Source: Burkholderiales bacterium
Lineage (GTDB): Bacteria > Pseudomonadota > Gammaproteobacteria > Burkholderiales > Casimicrobiaceae
DNA: 40,934 nt
Assembly: GCA_020852555.1 (NCBI GenBank)
Contig: JADZAQ010000252.1
Coordinates: 1 to 40,934, forward strand
Reading direction: 5' to 3'
Positions 20,941 to 28,753 of the stretch are shown piece after piece. The position numbers were made by a program, and so were the translations under genes. The notes under the pieces are model-generated. The model did no database searches, was not told the DNA's origin, and saw only the letters and a program-made list of their open reading frames with translations. Position 1 is the stretch's first letter. Each line of letters begins with the position of its first letter.

Positions 20941-21051
20941 GCTATCCCATCCTCATCGTCGATCGCATCGATTCACCCGGGCCCGCGTTCCCCGGGTCGA
21001 ACGCGCGGCAACAGGCGACACCGTGAACTGCGCCACCGGCCGGCCGCGCTG

Positions 21052-21096
21052 CGATCGGGTGCCCGGCAGCCTCGACGGCTGTCGGACACCCGATCG
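21052..21096 (-). promoter_or_regulatory. Long hairpin between receptor and permease genes
   Basis: Arms of 20 nt at 21052-21071 and 21077-21096 pair with only two non-Watson-Crick positions around a 5-nt loop (TCGAC). It begins 6 nt after the stop codon of the receptor gene on the transcribed strand. No T-run follows, so it fits a 3'-end stabiliser or partial attenuator, letting the receptor be made in excess over the membrane parts, better than a full terminator. Confidence 0.7.
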
Positions 21097-21101
21097 TGGC
21101 G

Positions 21102-22448
21102 TCAGGTGTAGTCGCCAAGCTTGCAACCGAATTCGCCGGGTGGCTGGATCACCTTGTCGCCGGGGACGATATCGATCACCTCCCAGAAGTCCTCGTCGTT
21201 CTTCATGTCCTTCTTGGCCTTGCCGCGCACGAGGATGACCGGACGCACGGCCTGGTGATCCTGCGGTCGATAGTGCACGTTGCCGAGCAGCGACGGGATC
21301 GTTTCGCCTTTCTCCCACTGCTTGATCACGTCCGGCGGGTAGAAGGTCCCCGCCTCGGTGACCATCCGTGCCCAATGCGCGAAGCTGACGTAGGCGTTCT
21401 CGGCACCCCACTCGGGACGGTAACCATACTTCTTCTGGAATGCCTCGACGAATTGCTTGGCGAGGGGGTACTTGTCTTCCAGCGTCCACCAGAAGTCGGT
21501 CGCCGCGAGAACGCCGGCGGTGATGTCGACGCCGGCTTCCTTCGCCATGAACGGGATCTGGTACGGCAGCACGAGCGTCATCTTCGGCAGCAGGCCGAAC
21601 TGCTTGGCCTGCTGGCTCGACAGCACCGCGTCGCGCCCCCAGTTCACGTTGATCAGGAACTCGGCGCCCGAGTTCGCGATGTTGGTCAGGTACTGGCTGA
21701 AGTCCTGCGTGCCGAGCGGCGAGACCTGGTTGGTCACGACGGTCCAGCCGCCTTCCTTGGTGAGGTAGTCCATCACCGATTTGGTGGTGGTGTGGCCGTA
21801 CGTGTAGTCGGGCGTCATGAACGCCGCCTTGCGACCCTTGCCGAATTGCTTGACGAGCACCGGGCCGATCGCGTTGGCCGCCATTTCGCCGTAGAAGCCC
21901 TGGCGGAAACTGTAGCGCACGCAATCCTTGCCGGTGGTGTCGTTCGAGCCGGAGATCCCCGGCATGTAGAGAATGTGCTCGCGCTGCGCGAACTTGTTCA
22001 TCGCCACCGCCACCGCCGACGACGTCGAGCCCGTCATCAGCACGACCTTGTCCTGGTTGATGAAGGTCTGCGCCGACTGCAGCGCCTGGTTCGGCTTGGC
22101 CGCGGAGTCGGCCGATTTCAGCACGACTTTCTTGCCCAGCACGCCGTTGTTGATCTTCGGCGCCAGCGCCTTCATCAGCGGGTGGTTGGTGTTGATGTGT
22201 TCGACCGCGAGTTCCCAGCCCTTCAACTCGTCCGCGCCCTGCACCGCGTAGGTGCCGGTGAGCGGCACCATCGCCGCGACCGCGACGGTCGGGCCCTGCG
22301 AGCCGGCCGGCCAGGTACCCATCGCGGGCTTGTCCTGCGCGTGGACCGCGCCGATGCCGCCCAGGCCGGGAATGAGCGACGCGCCGGCGACACCCATGCC
22401 GGCGTGCAGGACGCGGCGGCGTGACTTGACGAACTTCGATTGCGACAT
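21102..22448 (-). CDS. Periplasmic substrate-binding protein of the Liv-type ABC transporter
   Basis: The 448-residue type I periplasmic binding protein starts with a twin-arginine-like signal (VKSRRRVLHAGMGVAGASL), cleaved near AVHAQ at about 35. The mature part has the Leu/Ile/Val-binding fold: VAVAAMVPLTGTYAVQGADE, LKGWELAVEHIN, LMTGSTSSAVAVAMNKFAQ and AFMTPDYTYGHTTTK. Binding proteins of this type take up amino acids, amides, urea or aromatic acids; the ligand cannot be read here. The frame is open to 22547, but the ATG at 22448 is chosen because a perfect AGGAGGT lies 5 nt upstream and the signal peptide begins there. It is the first gene of the liv-type set and is divergent from the RamB/ScfR-like regulator. 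Confidence 0.93.
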   Translation of the reverse strand: MSQSKFVKSRRRVLHAGMGVAGASLIPGLGGIGAVHAQDKPAMGTWPAGSQGPTVAVAAMVPLTGTYAVQGADELKGWELAVEHINTNHPLMKALAPKINNGVLGKKVVLKSADSAAKPNQALQSAQTFINQDKVVLMTGSTSSAVAVAMNKFAQREHILYMPGISGSNDTTGKDCVRYSFRQGFYGEMAANAIGPVLVKQFGKGRKAAFMTPDYTYGHTTTKSVMDYLTKEGGWTVVTNQVSPLGTQDFSQYLTNIANSGAEFLINVNWGRDAVLSSQQAKQFGLLPKMTLVLPYQIPFMAKEAGVDITAGVLAATDFWWTLEDKYPLAKQFVEAFQKKYGYRPEWGAENAYVSFAHWARMVTEAGTFYPPDVIKQWEKGETIPSLLGNVHYRPQDHQAVRPVILVRGKAKKDMKNDEDFWEVIDIVPGDKVIQPPGEFGCKLGDYT

Positions 22449-22453
22449 GCTGG

Positions 22454-22460
22454 ACCTCCT
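22454..22460 (-). promoter_or_regulatory. Consensus Shine-Dalgarno of the receptor gene
   Basis: AGGAGGT on the minus strand, 5 nt before the ATG at 22448. It decides between that ATG and an in-frame start about 100 nt upstream. Confidence 0.9.
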
Positions 22461-22659
22461 ATGGATAGACGATGCCCTGCTCGGCATGGACGGGGCGAGT
22501 CTTCGCGCGCGCTCCGCAGTCCGATCTGCCCAACGCTCGTGCGTCACCCCATGAAGATCGGCGCGTTCCTCGCCGGTCGCGTCCCGGGTGCGCCGCTGGC
22601 GCTTGCATTCGGAAGTGTGGTCGAGTATCGGCGCTGACAGTCAACATCACAATAGTTGA

Positions 22660-22687
22660 TTGACAAGATTGATATTTTTTGTAAAAA
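22660..22687 (+). promoter_or_regulatory. Candidate promoter of the RamB/ScfR-like regulator gene
   Basis: A perfect TTGACA (22660-22665) and TAAAAA (22682-22687) are separated by 16 nt. Transcription would start near 22694, giving a leader of about 124 nt and placing the dyad at 22699-22711 just downstream of the start point. Confidence 0.55.
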
Positions 22688-22698
22688 CTGCATCACGA

Positions 22699-22711
22699 TG
22701 ATTGCAAATCA
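22699..22711. promoter_or_regulatory. Candidate operator, dyad TGATTgcaAATCA
   Basis: This perfect 5-bp inverted repeat has a 3-nt spacer and contains TTGCAAA, a core that resembles the RamB box of corynebacteria as I recall it. It lies at about +6 to +18 of the candidate regulator promoter, where bound protein would repress. Autoregulation is an inference. Confidence 0.4.
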
Positions 22712-22817
22712 GTGTTTTTTTCACCTTGCGGTGCAGCATTCGGAACGGCTGTGGCGCATCCAACGCGGCGGCGTGGCAATGGGCTCGTGGTGTCGCCCAC
22801 GTTGCGGGCGATAAGCG

Positions 22818-24392
22818 ATGCGCCGCTCGCTGATCGGCCCCATCCTGCGCGCGCGGCGGCGCACGCTCGGGCTCACGCAATCGAAACTCGCCGCCGAGAT
22901 CGGCATCTCGGCGTCCTACCTCAACCTCATCGAGGGCGACAAGCGCAACATCGGCGGCGCGCTGCTGAAGCGCCTCGCCGATGCGCTCGGGCTCGCCCTC
23001 GACGAGCTCGACGGGGCTGCCGAGCGGCGACTGGTCGACGACCTGGGCGAGCTCGCGGGCGAGCCTCTGCTCGCCGATCTGCAGCTCGACACCACCGGGA
23101 CGCAGGATCTCGCGAGCCGCCATCGCCACTGGGCGCGGGCGTTGATCCGCGTGCACCGCGCCTGGCTCGATCGCGGCCAGACGGTGAATGCGCTGTCGGA
23201 CCGCCTCAACCAGAACCCCTTTCTCGGCGGCGCGGTGCACAGCATGCTGAGCCAGGTGGCGGCGATCCGCTCGTCTTCGGAGATCCTGGAGACGGTGAGC
23301 GACCTGGAACCCGCGCAGCGCCAGCGCTTCGTGGCAATCGTCGCGAACGAGAGTGCACGCCTCGCCGACGTCGCCAAGGCGCTCGCTGCGTTCTTCGACA
23401 AGGAGGCGACCGACGCCCGCTCGATCACGCCGGTCGACGAGGTCGACGATTTCATCTTCGATCGCAGCAACTTCTTTCCCGATCTCGAGCAGGCGGCGAC
23501 GGATTTTCGAGCGGCGGCGGCGATCGGCGACGATTGCAGCGAGGCCGTGCTCGTCGACTACCTGCAGCGGGTGCACGCGGTGCAGGTAGTCGTGCGGCCG
23601 TCGGCCGGCGTCGATGCCGCCGACGTGCGCCACCACGCGGCATTCGATCCGGCGTCGCGAACGCTGGTGCTCACCGAAGCGGCACCGCGGCCGACGCGCC
23701 GCTTCCAGCTCGCGCGGCTCGCCACCGAGCTCTTCGACGATCAGCGCGCGATCGGTGACGTCCTCGGGCGCGCCGGAGAATTCACGACCGACGCCGCCCG
23801 CCGGCGCGCGCGCCGTGCGCTCTCGTCGTACCTCGCGGCGGCGGTGCTCCTGCCCTACGAGCCGCTCCTCGATGCCGCGCTCGCCGCGCGCTATCACGTC
23901 GACCACCTCGCGCGGCGCTTCGATGCGAGCTTCGAGCAGGTGTGCCATCGCCTGGTGTCGCTGCGCCGGCCGGGCGCCACCGGCATTCCTTTCGCGCTGC
24001 TGCGCGCCGACGCGGCCGGCTTCACCAGCAAGCGCTTCCCGCTGCCACAACTCGCGTTGCCGCGCCACGGCCAGGGCTGCCCGATGTGGGCGATCTACCA
24101 GGCGTTCCACGTCTCGGGTACGGTGGTGCGCCAGTTGGCCGAGTTCCCGACCGGCGAGCGGCTGTTGCTCGTCGCGCGCACCGTCGAGAAGGTGCGCCCG
24201 GCCTTCATCCTGCCGCGACGCTTCTTCTCGATCATGCTCGCCTGCGACGCGCTGCACGCCGACCAGACGGTCTACGGCGACGGCCTCGACCTGTCCTCGG
24301 CGGCGCCGGCGGTTCCGGTCGGACCGGGTTGCCGGCTGTGCGTGCGGCGCGATTGCCTGTACCGCGAAGAGGATCCCATCGTCGGCGCCTGA
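22818..24392 (+). CDS. RamB/ScfR-like XRE regulator with an inserted kinase-dimerisation-like segment
   Basis: This 524-residue transcription factor has an XRE helix-turn-helix at 8-63 (LGLTQSKLAAEIGISASYLN), an IrrE/M78-related core at about 205-315 without an HExxH zinc motif (RRFQLARLATELF), and a DUF2083-type C-terminal domain (PFALLRADAAGFTSKRFP, CPMWAIYQAFH) ending with a cysteine cluster GCRLCVRRDC (504-513). This layout is that of RamB and related short-chain acyl-CoA/acetate regulators. Relative to mycobacterial Rv0465c as I remember it, about 60-70 extra residues lie at roughly 131-200. That insert aligns without gaps to the phospho-acceptor region of the histidine kinase at 25111-27822, with H141 opposite the kinase histidine. 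The ATG at 22818 follows an in-frame stop at 22812, so the start is fixed. The DNA-binding role is firm; the signal is inferred. Confidence 0.88.
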   Translation: MRRSLIGPILRARRRTLGLTQSKLAAEIGISASYLNLIEGDKRNIGGALLKRLADALGLALDELDGAAERRLVDDLGELAGEPLLADLQLDTTGTQDLASRHRHWARALIRVHRAWLDRGQTVNALSDRLNQNPFLGGAVHSMLSQVAAIRSSSEILETVSDLEPAQRQRFVAIVANESARLADVAKALAAFFDKEATDARSITPVDEVDDFIFDRSNFFPDLEQAATDFRAAAAIGDDCSEAVLVDYLQRVHAVQVVVRPSAGVDAADVRHHAAFDPASRTLVLTEAAPRPTRRFQLARLATELFDDQRAIGDVLGRAGEFTTDAARRRARRALSSYLAAAVLLPYEPLLDAALAARYHVDHLARRFDASFEQVCHRLVSLRRPGATGIPFALLRADAAGFTSKRFPLPQLALPRHGQGCPMWAIYQAFHVSGTVVRQLAEFPTGERLLLVARTVEKVRPAFILPRRFFSIMLACDALHADQTVYGDGLDLSSAAPAVPVGPGCRLCVRRDCLYREEDPIVGA

Positions 24393-24407
24393 CCGGCTAC
24401 ACTGGCG

Positions 24408-24427
24408 GCGGGCCAACCCCGGCCCGC
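24408..24427 (+). promoter_or_regulatory. GC-rich hairpin before the receiver gene
   Basis: GCGGGCC and GGCCCGC form a perfect 7-bp stem around a 6-nt loop, ending 15 nt before the receiver ATG. There is no T-run. It could tune translation of the receiver; a TACACT hexamer just upstream (24398-24403) has no matching -35. Confidence 0.4.
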
Positions 24428-24442
24428 GCAGGGATACCGGTC

Positions 24443-24811
24443 ATGGGCACGCGGGTGCTGATCGCGGAAGACGAACCGCACATCGTCGAATCGCTGAGCT
24501 TCGTGCTGCAGCGGGAAGGCTTCGCGGTCGTCTCGGTGCTCGACGGCGAGGCGGCGCTGCGGTACCTGCGCAGCCAGGCGCCGGATCTCGTGATCCTCGA
24601 CCTGATGCTGCCCAGGATGAACGGCTTCGAGGTGCTGAAGGCGGTGAAGGCGGATCCAGCGCTGCAGGCGATCCCGGTGCTGATCCTCACCGCCAAGGGA
24701 CAAGCGCACGATCGGCGGATGGCCGAGGAGATCGGCGCCGACAGCTTCATGACGAAGCCCTTCTCCAATCGCGACATCGTCGCGCAGGTGCGCCGCCTGA
24801 CGGCGCAGTAG
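24443..24811 (+). CDS. Stand-alone receiver domain (CheY-like response regulator)
   Basis: The 122-residue protein consists of a receiver domain only. Acidic pocket D10/E11, phospho-acceptor D53 (LVILDLMLPRMNG), T83 (LILTAKG) and K105 (MTKPF) are all present, so it should accept phosphate. There is no DNA-binding or enzymatic output domain. The frame is open upstream to 23942 as a shadow of the regulator gene; the ATG at 24443 gives a complete domain. It lies 50 nt after the regulator and upstream of the symporter-kinase fusion, its probable phosphodonor. How it produces an output is unclear; it may act through protein contact. Confidence 0.93.
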   Translation: MGTRVLIAEDEPHIVESLSFVLQREGFAVVSVLDGEAALRYLRSQAPDLVILDLMLPRMNGFEVLKAVKADPALQAIPVLILTAKGQAHDRRMAEEIGADSFMTKPFSNRDIVAQVRRLTAQ

Positions 24812-24826
24812 GCGCGAGGCACGCTC

Positions 24827-25111
24827 ATGAAGGCTCCGCGTCCGGCGTCCGCGCGGTTGCGCGATGCCGCCGTGCTGCTGCCCGCCATCGGCACCTTCCT
24901 GTTCCTGCCGCCGGCGATCACGCTGTTCGTCGGCGGCGGCACGATCGCCGGCGTCCCGCTCATCGTCGTCTACCTCTTCGGGCTCTGGCTCGCGCTGATC
25001 GCCGGCGCGGCGCTCATCGCCCGCCGTCTCGCCGACCCGCCGTCCCCCGCGCCCGCCGCGCCCGCCGCGCCGCCGACCGACGACGCGCCGGCGCGCGGGC
25101 CTGCCGCCTGA
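24827..25111 (+). CDS. Small membrane protein preceding the symporter-kinase
   Basis: A 94-residue protein with two likely membrane helices (about 11-35 and 40-66) and a C-terminal tail made almost only of Ala, Pro and Asp. Its TGA overlaps the ATG of the next gene by one base (TGATG), which indicates translational coupling to the sodium:solute-symporter kinase. Small two-helix proteins are often paired with solute:sodium symporters (for example DUF485/YjcH beside ActP), so an accessory role for the symporter domain is reasonable, but I do not recognise the family with certainty. Confidence 0.75.
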   Translation: MKAPRPASARLRDAAVLLPAIGTFLFLPPAITLFVGGGTIAGVPLIVVYLFGLWLALIAGAALIARRLADPPSPAPAAPAAPPTDDAPARGPAA

Positions 25112-27822
25112 TGCTGTCCGCCAACGTCGTCCTGGTGACGGCGCTGCTCTACGTGGCGCTGCTCTTCACGGTCGCCTTCGTAGGCGATCGTCGCGCCCGC
25201 ACCGGGCGCCTGGGCTGGCTGCAATCGCCCGTCGTCTACACGCTGTCGATCTCGGTCTACTGCACCTCGTGGACGTTCTACGGCGCGGTCGGCTCGGCGG
25301 CGCGCAACGGCCTCGAGTTCGCCACCATCTACATCGGCCCGACGCTCGTCTTCGTCGGCTGGTGGATACTCCTGCGCAAGATCGTGCGCATCGCGCATAC
25401 GCAGGGGATCACCTCGATCGCCGACATGATCTCGTCGCGCTACGGCAAGAGCGCGACGCTCGCCGCGCTCGTCACGCTGATCGCGGTGGTCAGCACCACG
25501 CCGTACATCGCGCTGCAGTTGAAGGCGGTCGCCACCAGTGTCCAGGTGATCAGCAACAGCGGGCCCGACACGCTGCTGGGAACGCCGGACGCGGCACCCG
25601 ATTTTCGCGTCGGCTTCTGGATCGCGGTCGGCATGGCGGTGTTCACGATCCTCTTCGGCACGCGCAACATCGACGCGAAGGAGCGCCACCACGGCGTGGT
25701 CGCGGCGATCGCGCTCGAAGCGGTCGTCAAGCTCGTCGCGCTGCTGGTGGTCGGCGTGATGGTCGTGTTCGGCGTCGCCGGCGGGCCGGAGCGGATCTTC
25801 GCACTCGCCTCTTCCGAGATGCTCCATGCGCAAGACGCGTTCGGTCCGCGCTGGGTCGCGGTGATCTTCCTGTCGGCGGCGGCGGTGATCTGCCTGCCGC
25901 GCCAGTTCCAGGTGACGGTCGTCGAGAACGCCGACGAAGGGCACCTGCGCACCGCCGCGTGGCTCTTCCCGCTGTACCTCTTTCTGCTCAGTCTCTTCGT
26001 GCTGCCGATCGCGATCGCCGGCGTCAACTACCTGCCGGCGGGCACCGATCCCGACATGTTCGTGCTGACGCTGCCGATCTGGGCGAGCCGCAACGACATC
26101 GCGTTGCTGTCGTTCCTCGGTGGCTTCTCCGCCGCCACCTCGATGGTGATCGTCGCCTGCATCGCGCTGTCGACGATGATCTCCAACCACATCGTGATGC
26201 CGATGGCGCTGCGCCTGCGCTGGGTGTCGCACAGCGCGAGCGGCGAGATCCGCCGCTTCCTGCTGGTCAGCCGCCGCATCAGCATTTGCGTGATGCTGTT
26301 TCTCGGCTACCTGTACTTCCGCTTCAGCGGCGACTCCGACGCGCTGGCGTCGATCGGACTCATCGCTTTCGTCGGCGTCGCGCAGGTCCTGCCGAGCCTG
26401 ATCGGAGGACTCTTCTGGCGACACGCCAACGCCGACGGCGCCTTGAGCGGGCTGGTCGCCGGCACGCTGCTGTGGACGTACACGCTGTTCCTGCCAAGCT
26501 TCGGCAGCGACCTCGTCCTCTCGCCGCAAACGCTCGCCGACGGGCCATTCGGCCTTGCGCTGCTGCGCCCGCAAGCGCTGTTCGGTCTCGACAGCTTCGA
26601 TCCGCTGGTCCACGCGATGTTCTGGAGCCTGTCGATCAACACGTTGCTCTTCGTCCTGGTGTCGCTGTGGCGCGAGCCGCGCCCGCTCGAACGACTGCAG
26701 AGCACCTTGTTCGTCGACGTCTTCCGCACTCCCGCCGCGACGGCGGTGGGACTTCTGCGCCGGTCGGCGACCACCGACGACCTGCGCCTGCTCGCCCAGC
26801 GCATCCTCGGCGACGACGCGGCACAGCGCCTCTTCGAGCAGGCCGCGCAGCAGCAAGGACACGACCGCGGCATGCCGGTCGCCGACGACGCGTTCATCAC
26901 CCAGCTCGAACGCACGCTCGCCGGGAGCATCGGCGGGGCGTCGGCGCACGCGATGATCTCGCAGGTCGTCACCGGCGAGACGATCAGCCTCGACGCGCTG
27001 GTGCGCATCGCCGACGAGACGCAGCGCATCCGCGAGTACAGCCACCAGCTCGAGGAGAAGTCGCGCGAGCTGGAAGCGACCGCGCGCCAGTTGGGCGACG
27101 CCAACGAGCGCCTGCGGCGGCTCGACGTCGAGAAGGATCATTTCCTGAGTCAGGTGAGCCACGAGGTGCGCACCCCGATGACCTCGATCCGGTCGTTCTC
27201 GGAGATCCTGCTCGACGGCCGCCGGCTCGATGCCGCGCAGCGCGAGCGCTTCCTGCGCATCATCCACGAGGAGAGCGTGCGGCTCACCCGGCTGCTCGAC
27301 AGCACGCTCGATCTCAACTTGCTGGAGCACGGCGAGACGCCCTGGCAGCGGGCCGCGATCGACCCCGAGCTCGCCCTCGACAACTCGATCGGCGTCTGCC
27401 AGGGTCTCGCGGCGGGCGCTCGGGTCCGCCTGCTCGAAGGCGAACGCGCCCGCGGCGTGGTGGTCGAGGCCGAGGCCGACCGGCTGAGTCAGGTCTTCAT
27501 CAACCTCATCTCCAATGCGATCAAGTACAACACCAGCGATGCGCCATGGGTACGGGTGAGCAGCCACCTCGATCAGCAGGCCTACGAGGTCCTGATCGAG
27601 GACAACGGACCGGGCATCCGGGCCGACGAGCGCGAGCTCATCTTCTCGAAGTTCCGCCGCGGCTGGGCGCACACGCAGACCTCGACGCCGGGCATCGGCC
27701 TTGGACTCGCGATCAGCTGGCAGATCATGCGCCGCCTCGGCGGCTCGCTCACCCTCGTCGATCGCATCGGCCCGGGCGCCTGCTTCAAGGTCCGGCTACC
27801 ATATCCGGGTGCCGCCGCCTGA
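25111..27822 (+). CDS. Sodium:solute symporter-histidine kinase fusion (CrbS/CbrA-like)
   Basis: The 903-residue sensor kinase has an SSS (sodium:solute symporter) domain with about 13 membrane helices at 1-515, a STAC-like linker region at about 540-640 (GGASAHAMISQVVTGETISL), a coiled coil at about 640-675, a HisKA domain with H684 in VSHEVRTP, and a HATPase domain with N798/N802 (NLISNAIKYN), G1 box DNGPGI (831-836) and G2 box GIGLGL (861-866). No receiver domain is attached; a separate receiver is encoded at 24443. The architecture resembles CrbS and CbrA, which couple a transporter module to control of acetate or amino-acid use. The frame is open far upstream (23614) as a shadow; the ATG at 25111 overlaps the preceding stop and begins the first membrane helix. 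Confidence 0.94.
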   Translation: MLSANVVLVTALLYVALLFTVAFVGDRRARTGRLGWLQSPVVYTLSISVYCTSWTFYGAVGSAARNGLEFATIYIGPTLVFVGWWILLRKIVRIAHTQGITSIADMISSRYGKSATLAALVTLIAVVSTTPYIALQLKAVATSVQVISNSGPDTLLGTPDAAPDFRVGFWIAVGMAVFTILFGTRNIDAKERHHGVVAAIALEAVVKLVALLVVGVMVVFGVAGGPERIFALASSEMLHAQDAFGPRWVAVIFLSAAAVICLPRQFQVTVVENADEGHLRTAAWLFPLYLFLLSLFVLPIAIAGVNYLPAGTDPDMFVLTLPIWASRNDIALLSFLGGFSAATSMVIVACIALSTMISNHIVMPMALRLRWVSHSASGEIRRFLLVSRRISICVMLFLGYLYFRFSGDSDALASIGLIAFVGVAQVLPSLIGGLFWRHANADGALSGLVAGTLLWTYTLFLPSFGSDLVLSPQTLADGPFGLALLRPQALFGLDSFDPLVHAMFWSLSINTLLFVLVSLWREPRPLERLQSTLFVDVFRTPAATAVGLLRRSATTDDLRLLAQRILGDDAAQRLFEQAAQQQGHDRGMPVADDAFITQLERTLAGSIGGASAHAMISQVVTGETISLDALVRIADETQRIREYSHQLEEKSRELEATARQLGDANERLRRLDVEKDHFLSQVSHEVRTPMTSIRSFSEILLDGRRLDAAQRERFLRIIHEESVRLTRLLDSTLDLNLLEHGETPWQRAAIDPELALDNSIGVCQGLAAGARVRLLEGERARGVVVEAEADRLSQVFINLISNAIKYNTSDAPWVRVSSHLDQQAYEVLIEDNGPGIRADERELIFSKFRRGWAHTQTSTPGIGLGLAISWQIMRRLGGSLTLVDRIGPGACFKVRLPYPGAAA

Positions 27823-27870
27823 CCGCCGCCATCACTCCTGACTCCACCACCGCGAAGGCCACGTCCGATC

Positions 27871-28677
27871 ATGTATACGCGAATCCTCGTTCCCGTCGAT
27901 GGCTCCACCTTTTCCGAACAGATCGTCGCTCCCGCTGCCGACCTCGCCCGCAGCACCGGCACCTCGCTGACGCTGCTGCGCGTCGTCGACGGCGCCGACG
28001 AGCGGGCGGCGGCAACCGACTACGTGAAGAAACTTGCGGCACCGGTCGGCGCGACCGCGCTGTGCCTGCAGGCCCCGAGCGAGGGCGTCGCGGCGGCGAT
28101 CCGCCACGAGGCGAAGCGGGTGACCGGAACGCTGGTGGTGATGTGTTCGCACGGACGCAGCGGCGCCATGCAGGCGATCTTCGGCAGCGTCGCGCTGCAG
28201 GTGCTGCGCGAGTTGGGCGAACCGCTCGTCGTGTTCCACCCGCAACAGGACAGTCTGCCGGCGGTGCCGACGATCCGCCAGGTGGTCCTGCCGCTCGACG
28301 GCAGCGAACTGTCCGAGACGATCGTGCCGCAGGCGGCGGCATTGGCGAAGTGGCTCGGCGCCAAGGTCGTCGTCGTCTCGGCGCTCGATCCGGCGGCGCG
28401 TTCCGCCCTGGGAGCACCGCCGAGCGACGTGCACGAATCGACGTACGTGCGGGGGCGGGCACGCGAGATCGCCGACCGCTACGGCGTCGCGATCGACTGG
28501 GAGGTCCTGCACGGCGATGCGAAGGAAGCGATCCCCCAGTTCGTGCGCGGACTGGGCGACGCGATGCTCGCGATGACCACGCATGGACGCACCGGCCTGC
28601 GCAGCGTCATGGCCGGCAGCGTGACCGCGCAATGCCTGCGCGACGCCGGCGTGCCGGTGTTCACCCGGCTCCCTTGA
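27871..28677 (+). CDS. Tandem universal stress protein (UspA-UspA)
   Basis: The 268-residue cytoplasmic protein consists of two UspA domains (about 1-128 and 131-268). Each begins with the Usp strand (RILVPVDGS, QVVLPLDGS) and ends with the ATP-binding pattern G-x2-G-x9-G-S/T: SHGRSGAMQAIFGSV and THGRTGLRSVMAGSV. Both sites look intact, so ATP binding is likely. It starts 48 nt after the symporter-kinase gene and may share its transcript. Its stop faces the parB stop across 76 nt. Confidence 0.93.
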   Translation: MYTRILVPVDGSTFSEQIVAPAADLARSTGTSLTLLRVVDGADERAAATDYVKKLAAPVGATALCLQAPSEGVAAAIRHEAKRVTGTLVVMCSHGRSGAMQAIFGSVALQVLRELGEPLVVFHPQQDSLPAVPTIRQVVLPLDGSELSETIVPQAAALAKWLGAKVVVVSALDPAARSALGAPPSDVHESTYVRGRAREIADRYGVAIDWEVLHGDAKEAIPQFVRGLGDAMLAMTTHGRTGLRSVMAGSVTAQCLRDAGVPVFTRLP

Positions 28678-28678
28678 G

Positions 28679-28727
28679 CCGGCGCCACCCTGCCTCGCCG
28701 GTGGGAGCCTGCGTCCCTGGGCGCCGG
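28679..28727. other. Inverted repeat in the uspA-parB convergent gap
   Basis: CCGGCGCC (28679-28686) and GGCGCCGG (28720-28727) are perfectly complementary, separated by 33 nt. No T-run follows on either strand, so it is only a weak candidate for a bidirectional terminator between convergent genes. Confidence 0.35.
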
Positions 28728-28753
28728 TGATCGTCGCGACCTACGCCGCGGCT

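Larger units (their letters stand above)
22449..22817. other. Divergent control region between the receptor and regulator genes
   Basis: These 369 nt without a gene include a distinctly AT-rich stretch (about 22630-22735) that contrasts with the GC-rich flanks. It holds the receptor's AGGAGGT (22454-22460), a candidate rightward promoter (22660-22687) and a 13-bp dyad (22699-22711). A leftward promoter for the receptor gene is expected here, but no hexamer pair is convincing. The half nearer the receptor gene (22461-22630) shows nothing recognisable. Confidence 0.7.

Noticed and set aside
22818..24392. Active IrrE-type zinc protease in the regulator
   Set aside because: The expected HExxH motif is missing (RRFQLARLATELF), as in RamB-type regulators, so the domain is treated as a ligand-binding or structural core.
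24970..27672. 900-residue open frame antisense to the symporter-kinase
   Set aside because: It is a third-position GC shadow with extreme Arg, Asp and Gln content and no membrane or catalytic pattern; the sense strand encodes an unmistakable SSS-kinase.
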